Below are positions 6,299-10,134 of a stretch of DNA of 10,134 bases, one piece after another (the first letter of the stretch is position 1; the number at the start of each line of letters is the position of its first letter). Source of the stretch: Actinomycetes bacterium (GTDB taxonomy: Bacteria; Planctomycetota; Phycisphaerae; JAACET01). A model generated the notes under the pieces. It did no database searches, was not told the DNA's origin, and was given only the letters and a program-made list of their open reading frames with translations. Made by a program: the position numbers and the translations under genes. Location of the stretch: contig DAOVKO010000055.1 in assembly GCA_030631725.1 (NCBI GenBank), forward strand, positions 1 through 10,134, in the 5' to 3' direction.

Positions 6299-6884
6299 GG
6301 CAAGCATACAAAAGGCATTTGACGATCACAGTCAAGCTGTTGGATTCTTGCAGGACTCAGTGGAGTTGCTGGAAGAAATGGCTGGGCTGTTGATTGAGAG
6401 CCTACGGGCCGGCGGTAAGATTCTGGTTTTCGGTAACGGCGGTTCGGCAGCCGACGCTCAGCACATTGCCGGGGAGCTGCTGGGCCGTTTTCGCCGCGAA
6501 AGGCCAGCCTTTGGGGCCCTGGCCCTTTCCACCGACACTTCTACTATCACTGCCATCGCCAACGATTACAGCTTCGATCAGATATTCGCCCGCCAGGTTC
6601 AAGGCCTCATCCGTCCCGGCGATGTCGCCTGGGCTCTCACCACCTCCGGCAACTCCCCCAACGTTCTGCTCGCACTTCAGGCCGCCAGAAAACTCGGTGC
6701 CAAAACCATCGCCTTTAGCGGGGGCGACGGCGGAAAAGTCGCCCAGCTCGCAGACTCATGCCTGGTCATTCCCGCAAACCACACCGCTCGCATCCAGGAG
6801 GCCCACCAGTTGGCCTATCACATATTGTGTGATCTCATCGAATCTGCCCTCGCTGACCACCGGAGGACTGCTCCAAATGAATGA
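6291..6884 (+). CDS. gmhA: Sedoheptulose-7-phosphate isomerase GmhA
   Basis: A 197-residue SIS-domain isomerase that turns sedoheptulose 7-phosphate into D-glycero-D-manno-heptose 7-phosphate, the first committed step of heptose synthesis (cytosol). The signature FGNGGSAADAQHIAGEL (47-63) is present. The zinc and catalytic residues known from E. coli GmhA (H61, E65, Q172, H180) correspond to H58, E62, Q169 and H177. TTSGNSPNV (117-125) is the phosphate-binding SIS loop, followed by GGDGGKVAQLAD (144-155). The ATG at 6291 has GAGGAG (6281-6286) just upstream and overlaps the end of hldE by 8 nt, so the two are probably translationally coupled. The length is normal for the family and nothing is missing. 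In the operon it makes the substrate of HldE. Confidence 0.95.
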   Translation: MIEASIQKAFDDHSQAVGFLQDSVELLEEMAGLLIESLRAGGKILVFGNGGSAADAQHIAGELLGRFRRERPAFGALALSTDTSTITAIANDYSFDQIFARQVQGLIRPGDVAWALTTSGNSPNVLLALQAARKLGAKTIAFSGGDGGKVAQLADSCLVIPANHTARIQEAHQLAYHILCDLIESALADHRRTAPNE

Positions 6885-7785
6885 GCCGACAAATGCAACA
6901 GACGCCAAACCGGCCATCTTTCTAGATCGTGACGGCACTCTCAATCTCGATCTTGTCGGATACGTTAGGACAGTCGAGGATTTCCATCTTCTCGAAGGCG
7001 TGGGCCAGGCCTTGCGCCGCCTGCGGGCCGCCGGCTATCTGCTGGTCGTAGTTACCAACCAGGCCTGCTTGGCCAAAGGCCTTTTGAGTGAGCAGGGCCT
7101 TAAAGAAATCCACGACCATATGGAGCACCTCTTAGGCGAGGAGGCTGTCAGCCTCGATGGTATTTACTTCTGCCCCGACCATCCCGAGGGCACCGTCAAG
7201 AAGTATCGTGGCCAAAATGATCGCCGTAAGCCTGAGCCGGGCATGATCCTCGAGGCCGCTGAGCACTTGTCTATCGACCTGAGCAAGAGCTGGATGATAG
7301 GTGACACATCCCGCGACAGCCGGGCCGGCAAACGCGCCGGCTGTCGAACCATTCTCTTGACCGGAGCCGAACTCTCCGAAGAACAGCTCGACCAGCCAGC
7401 GGATACCCAGCACGCCGACTTCACCGCCGAAAACCTCCTTGATGCCGCCGAAATCGTTATCCAGCAGGACATCGGCCCGGCCCAGGGTCAGCAGCTGCCC
7501 CAGAAAAAACCTTTCCGTCAAAGGCCCACTGAGCTCGATACGCGCCAGCTCCTCAGCGACATACTCAGGGAGCTCCGCCATCAACGCATTGCCCCCCAGC
7601 ACCGCGAGTTTTCCATTAGTAAAATGCTGGCAGGAATGGCCCAATGTGGCGTCTTCCTCTGTCTGATCATGGCTTACGTGGCCTTTTCCTATTGGTCCGG
7701 GCGAGCCCTTTTGATTTGCCTGATGATCGGGCTTACCCTCCAGATGATGGTCGTAGCTCTGCTTCTGGTACACCGCTCCAGTTAG
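6877..7785 (+). CDS. gmhB: Heptose 1,7-bisphosphate phosphatase GmhB with C-terminal membrane extension
   Basis: A 302-residue protein, over 100 residues longer than E. coli GmhB (191). The N-terminal HAD phosphatase (about 10-195) should remove the C7 phosphate from heptose 1,7-bisphosphate. Motif I is IFLDRDGTLN (14-23) with D17/D19, motif II VVVTNQ (57-62), motif III RRKPEPGM with K118, and motif IV IGDTSRD (141-147). Of the four zinc ligands of E. coli GmhB (C92, H94, C107, C109) only C99 is aligned: the second is D101 (H102 is next to it), and the CxC is N114/R116. After a polar linker (about 196-245, with LRELRHQR) come two strongly hydrophobic helices (about 250-271 and 277-298), suggesting a membrane-anchoring hairpin. 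The ATG at 6877 overlaps gmhA by 8 nt, with GGAGG (6862-6866) 10 nt upstream. The phosphatase assignment is firm; the role of the extension is unknown. Confidence 0.9.
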   Translation: MNEPTNATDAKPAIFLDRDGTLNLDLVGYVRTVEDFHLLEGVGQALRRLRAAGYLLVVVTNQACLAKGLLSEQGLKEIHDHMEHLLGEEAVSLDGIYFCPDHPEGTVKKYRGQNDRRKPEPGMILEAAEHLSIDLSKSWMIGDTSRDSRAGKRAGCRTILLTGAELSEEQLDQPADTQHADFTAENLLDAAEIVIQQDIGPAQGQQLPQKKPFRQRPTELDTRQLLSDILRELRHQRIAPQHREFSISKMLAGMAQCGVFLCLIMAYVAFSYWSGRALLICLMIGLTLQMMVVALLLVHRSS

Positions 7786-7789
7786 GGGA
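7784..7789 (+). promoter_or_regulatory. Ribosome binding site deciding the waaF GTG start
   Basis: AGGGGA overlaps the last two bases of the gmhB stop codon and lies 7 nt before the GTG at 7797. This supports GTG over the in-frame ATG at 7839, which has no comparable site. Confidence 0.55.
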
Positions 7790-7796
7790 AAGCTCT

Positions 7797-8882
7797 GTGA
7801 TCAGTACAATTGCAAAGCCCCTCCCCAACTCTGATCGCATGTTGGTTGTCTTGCCCAGTTGGCTCGGCGATACGGTCATGGCCACACCTGCCCTGCGCGC
7901 TTTGCGCCGCCAGTTTCCCCACGCCCACATCACTTATCTGGGACGCCCCGGGTCCCTGGCCCTGCTCGCTGACGCCCCCTGGGCTGATTCGGCCATCCAG
8001 GCACCACTACCGCATGGCTTGAGCTATGGGGCCCAGTTCTTTCGTTCGGCTAAAGAATTAGCCCGCCACCATTTCGACTCCGCCGTGCTTATGCCCAACT
8101 CTTTCGGCTCAGCCCTGATGGCCACTCTGGCAAAGATCGAACGCCGAATCGGCTATGACCGCGATGGCCGGGGAATGCTCCTGACCGATCGCTTGTTGCC
8201 CGCCAAGGAGAACGGGAGATTCGTCCCCGGGCCCATGATTCGATATTACTTGGCCTTGGCCGGATATCTCGGCGCCAGCCAACTGGATACCACTATGGAG
8301 CTCTTCACCTGTCCGGACGACGAACGGGCCATCGAAAGCCTTTTCGACCAATGGAACATTGACTCCGCCAAGGGCATATTACTAGTGCATCCCGGCGGAG
8401 GTTTCGGACCCTCGAAGCGCTGGCCCGCCCAAAAGTACGCTCAAGTCGCCGATGCCTTGGTCGAACGCTTTGGTTTGCAGCTTATTATTACCGCCGGTCC
8501 CAAAGAGGCCGATGTAGCCGCCGACCTCCAAACCGCCCTCAAGGCCAAAGCCCTCAACTTGGCTCAGCACAATATCTCCATCGGCCAACTCAAGGCCCTG
8601 GTCCGCCGCAGCCGTTTGATGATCGGCAATGACACCGGGCCGCGGCACATCGCTGCAGCCTTTTCTGTGCCCGTGGTTACTATTTTCGGCCCCACAGACC
8701 CCGCCTGGACAGATACCTTCTTTGACGGCCAGCGCATCGTCCGAGCCAAGGTCAGTTGCGGACCATGCCAGAAGAAAACCTGCAAGAAAGAGAGCCTGCG
8801 TTGTATGGACCTTGTAACAGCCGAGATGGTCCTGGCCCAGGCCGTCGATCTGCTCGAACATTGGCCCCGGGGAAAGGCATGA
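7797..8882 (+). CDS. waaF: ADP-heptose:LPS heptosyltransferase (GT9 family, WaaF-like)
   Basis: A 361-residue GT-B glycosyltransferase that moves heptose from ADP-heptose to the LPS inner core at the cytoplasmic face of the inner membrane. The N-terminal signature is LVVLPSWLGDTVMATPALRA (16-35), with the catalytic-type D25. NSFGSAL (101-107) typifies the heptosyltransferase II group. In the C-terminal half, HPGGGFGPSKRWP (198-210) and GNDTGPRHIAA (277-287) followed by VTIFGPTDP (294-302) form the ADP-heptose site. A Cys cluster near the end (C321, C324, C329, C336) is common in this family. The start is GTG at 7797, 11 nt after the gmhB stop; the ATG at 7839 would remove 14 residues just before the first beta strand. 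It is the last gene of the operon. The motifs favour WaaF over WaaC, but the acceptor sugar cannot be told from sequence. Confidence 0.88.
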   Translation: MISTIAKPLPNSDRMLVVLPSWLGDTVMATPALRALRRQFPHAHITYLGRPGSLALLADAPWADSAIQAPLPHGLSYGAQFFRSAKELARHHFDSAVLMPNSFGSALMATLAKIERRIGYDRDGRGMLLTDRLLPAKENGRFVPGPMIRYYLALAGYLGASQLDTTMELFTCPDDERAIESLFDQWNIDSAKGILLVHPGGGFGPSKRWPAQKYAQVADALVERFGLQLIITAGPKEADVAADLQTALKAKALNLAQHNISIGQLKALVRRSRLMIGNDTGPRHIAAAFSVPVVTIFGPTDPAWTDTFFDGQRIVRAKVSCGPCQKKTCKKESLRCMDLVTAEMVLAQAVDLLEHWPRGKA

Positions 8883-8896
8883 GTTTATAACCTCAC

Positions 8897-8927
8897 GCCA
8901 GCGCATCCTGGCTGTTGGATTTTATTA
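8897..8927 (+). terminator. Weak hairpin after waaF (possible terminator)
   Basis: GCCAG (8897-8901) and CTGGC (8908-8912) form a 5 bp stem with a 6 nt loop, followed by an impure T-rich stretch (about 8918-8927). It sits between two convergent genes, where a terminator is expected, but the stem is short and the T tract is broken. Confidence 0.3.
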
Positions 8928-8951
8928 TTGGTTTACTGAAAGAGTACTAGC

Positions 8952-10134
8952 TTAGCCCCCAACCCCGGCGGGTTTTTCCTCTCCAACCGAACTTTCCAAT
9001 GGTGCTTCCTTCTCAAGAGGCAGTTTTTCAGATACCTCCCTGATCGGAGCTTCTTCGGCTTTGTCCAGGCGGCATTTGATCAGGTATCCTCCACCGATGA
9101 GAATAGCCAGCAGCACAATAATGACCACCACCAGTCGCCATGACAGCCGAGCTATGCCCTTCGACCCTTCGGGATACCTGGGACATTCGCTGAAGAACTT
9201 GCCCTGTTTGCGGGTCAGGCGCATCCGGGCATTGATGCCCCAGCCTGACCCTTCCAGTATGGCGCTGATATCCCGCTTGCGCAGCTTCAAGTAGGCTACA
9301 ATCGAAATCGGCAGCATTACTGCTAGCACGGCCACGAGAACGCCAATGATAATGGCCAGCGGGTTTGTCTGGGCCAATGTCTTGGTAATATAAGCCAAAG
9401 CCGAGCCCAGCGCCGCCATGGCTACCCCCGCCCCCAGCAGCATTCCGCCGGTCGAACCTCCCAAACCTCCCTTGGCCGCAGGGGCCGCAGTAGCTTGGCT
9501 CATCGCCGTTGACGCCTTGCTGTCGAATTTCTTTTCAGCTTCAGCTGTAATCGATTCAATCTTCCCGGTCAGCATTCTGCCCAGCCGCAGAAACGGTGCC
9601 AGCAACGCCTCGACCAGACTGACCGGATTCTCGATAATATACATGACCTTGGCATCGGCTTCGGTTCCCGCCAGGTCATAAAACACACCCCGCTTACCCA
9701 GGCACAGATTCCCCCGCCCCCCGGAGGTTACCGGCACAGCCACTTCATACTTTGTACTGCCGTCTTTCGGGGCTACCTCCACGTACAGCACGTACATATT
9801 CGATGTCTTGGCTACCTTGGCATGTTGGGCACGATTGGCCGAATTAACCGCCAGGTTGAATCTTCTGCCGTCCATTACCAGTGTTCCCATTTCAAACATG
9901 GCCCGTTTTTGGGGGTCGTAGAGATGCGGAAAACTCACAAAGTTGTTTGCCAGAGATATCATGTACGCTTGATACAGAACCGCTTTTTCTGCCAGACGGA
10001 TATTATCCAGGGCGAACGCCGTTTCCTTGCTCTTGGCAATCAGGTCCTGCACGGCCTTGGTGAAATTTCCATCCACATAGCTTCGCAGCTTTTGGACCCC
10101 CAGCGACTCCAGGGCCGTACTCGGCTTGCCTTGG
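8952..10134 (-). CDS. Multi-pass membrane protein of unknown function (N-terminus beyond right edge)
   Basis: The minus-strand frame is open from the right edge to a TAA at 8952, giving 393 visible residues. A GTG at 10076 is in frame, but 19 sense codons precede it with no stop, so the true start lies outside the window. The visible layout is an alpha-helical part, then a beta-rich soluble domain with conserved-looking segments (FEMGTLVMDGRRF, VLYVEV, EVAVPVTSGGRGNLCLGKRG, IIENPVSLVEALLAPF), an Ala/Gly-rich hinge, two membrane helices about 145-205 residues from the C-terminus, a loop with ILEGSGWGINARMRL, a third helix (WRLVVVIIVLLAILIGGGYL), and a Glu/Pro/Lys-rich tail. From memory, a similar NGW-(A/G)-(I/V)-N-(A/G)-R loop between membrane helices occurs in large planctomycete membrane proteins of unknown role. 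I cannot name a function. The gene converges on the LPS operon and is unlikely to be part of it. Confidence 0.85.
   Translation of the reverse strand, partial: QGKPSTALESLGVQKLRSYVDGNFTKAVQDLIAKSKETAFALDNIRLAEKAVLYQAYMISLANNFVSFPHLYDPQKRAMFEMGTLVMDGRRFNLAVNSANRAQHAKVAKTSNMYVLYVEVAPKDGSTKYEVAVPVTSGGRGNLCLGKRGVFYDLAGTEADAKVMYIIENPVSLVEALLAPFLRLGRMLTGKIESITAEAEKKFDSKASTAMSQATAAPAAKGGLGGSTGGMLLGAGVAMAALGSALAYITKTLAQTNPLAIIIGVLVAVLAVMLPISIVAYLKLRKRDISAILEGSGWGINARMRLTRKQGKFFSECPRYPEGSKGIARLSWRLVVVIIVLLAILIGGGYLIKCRLDKAEEAPIREVSEKLPLEKEAPLESSVGEEKPAGVGG

Noticed and set aside
7132..7773. Long antisense frame (213 residues) within gmhB
   Set aside because: Shadow of gmhB. I considered whether it argues against the gmhB extension, but the plus-strand frame is continuous from the HAD motifs to the stop, with membrane-like helices and operon spacing.
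8382..8906. Antisense frame (174 residues) within waaF
   Set aside because: Opposite the conserved ADP-heptose-binding half of the glycosyltransferase; no independent support.
1..10134. CRISPR array, tRNA, rRNA, insertion sequence or phage genes
   Set aside because: No regularly spaced repeats, no tRNA cloverleaf with a proper T-loop, no transposase motif and no terminal inverted repeat pairs were seen on either strand.

Overview
The window looks like a chromosomal segment of a Gram-negative bacterium, most likely of the Planctomycetota (Phycisphaerae/Sedimentisphaerales-like). I infer this from three things: an ECF sigma factor followed by a DUF6768-like small membrane protein, a right-edge membrane protein of a type I associate with that phylum, and a lipid A / heptose-core operon that implies an LPS outer membrane. 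No database search was possible, so the taxonomy is an inference. I see no tRNA, rRNA, CRISPR array, insertion sequence or phage gene.

Left block (1-1323, minus strand): an ECF-type RNA polymerase sigma factor, then a small two-helix membrane protein (DUF6768-like) 15-18 nt downstream, then a four-helix membrane protein of unknown function after a 34-36 nt gap, cut by the left edge. This looks like a sigma-factor operon whose small membrane product could be the cognate regulator. Much of the sigma/DUF6768 stretch is AT-rich compared with the rest of the window.

Intergenic 1324-1498: a divergent control region between the sigma operon and a radical SAM gene. It has overlapping -10-like elements on both strands and a nest of inverted repeats that can fold as a small three-way junction. 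The plus-strand radical SAM/SPASM protein (1499-2530) has an unassigned function.

Central operon (2563-8882, plus strand): a near-consensus sigma-70 promoter (TTGACA, 17 nt spacer, TATTTT) drives isocitrate dehydrogenase, lpxK, hldE, gmhA, gmhB and a waaF-type heptosyltransferase. Gaps run from 11 nt down to 8 nt overlaps, so the six genes are very probably co-transcribed and translationally coupled. LpxK phosphorylates the lipid A disaccharide. GmhA, HldE and GmhB convert sedoheptulose 7-phosphate to ADP-D-glycero-beta-D-manno-heptose. The GT9 enzyme transfers heptose to the LPS inner core. The C6 epimerase HldD is not in the window. GmhB is unusual: it carries a C-terminal extension with two predicted membrane helices and lacks most of the usual zinc ligands. 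A TCA-cycle dehydrogenase heading an LPS operon is also notable.

Right block (8952-10134, minus strand): a convergent gene for a three-helix membrane protein of unknown function, N-terminus beyond the right edge. A weak hairpin lies between the two convergent genes.
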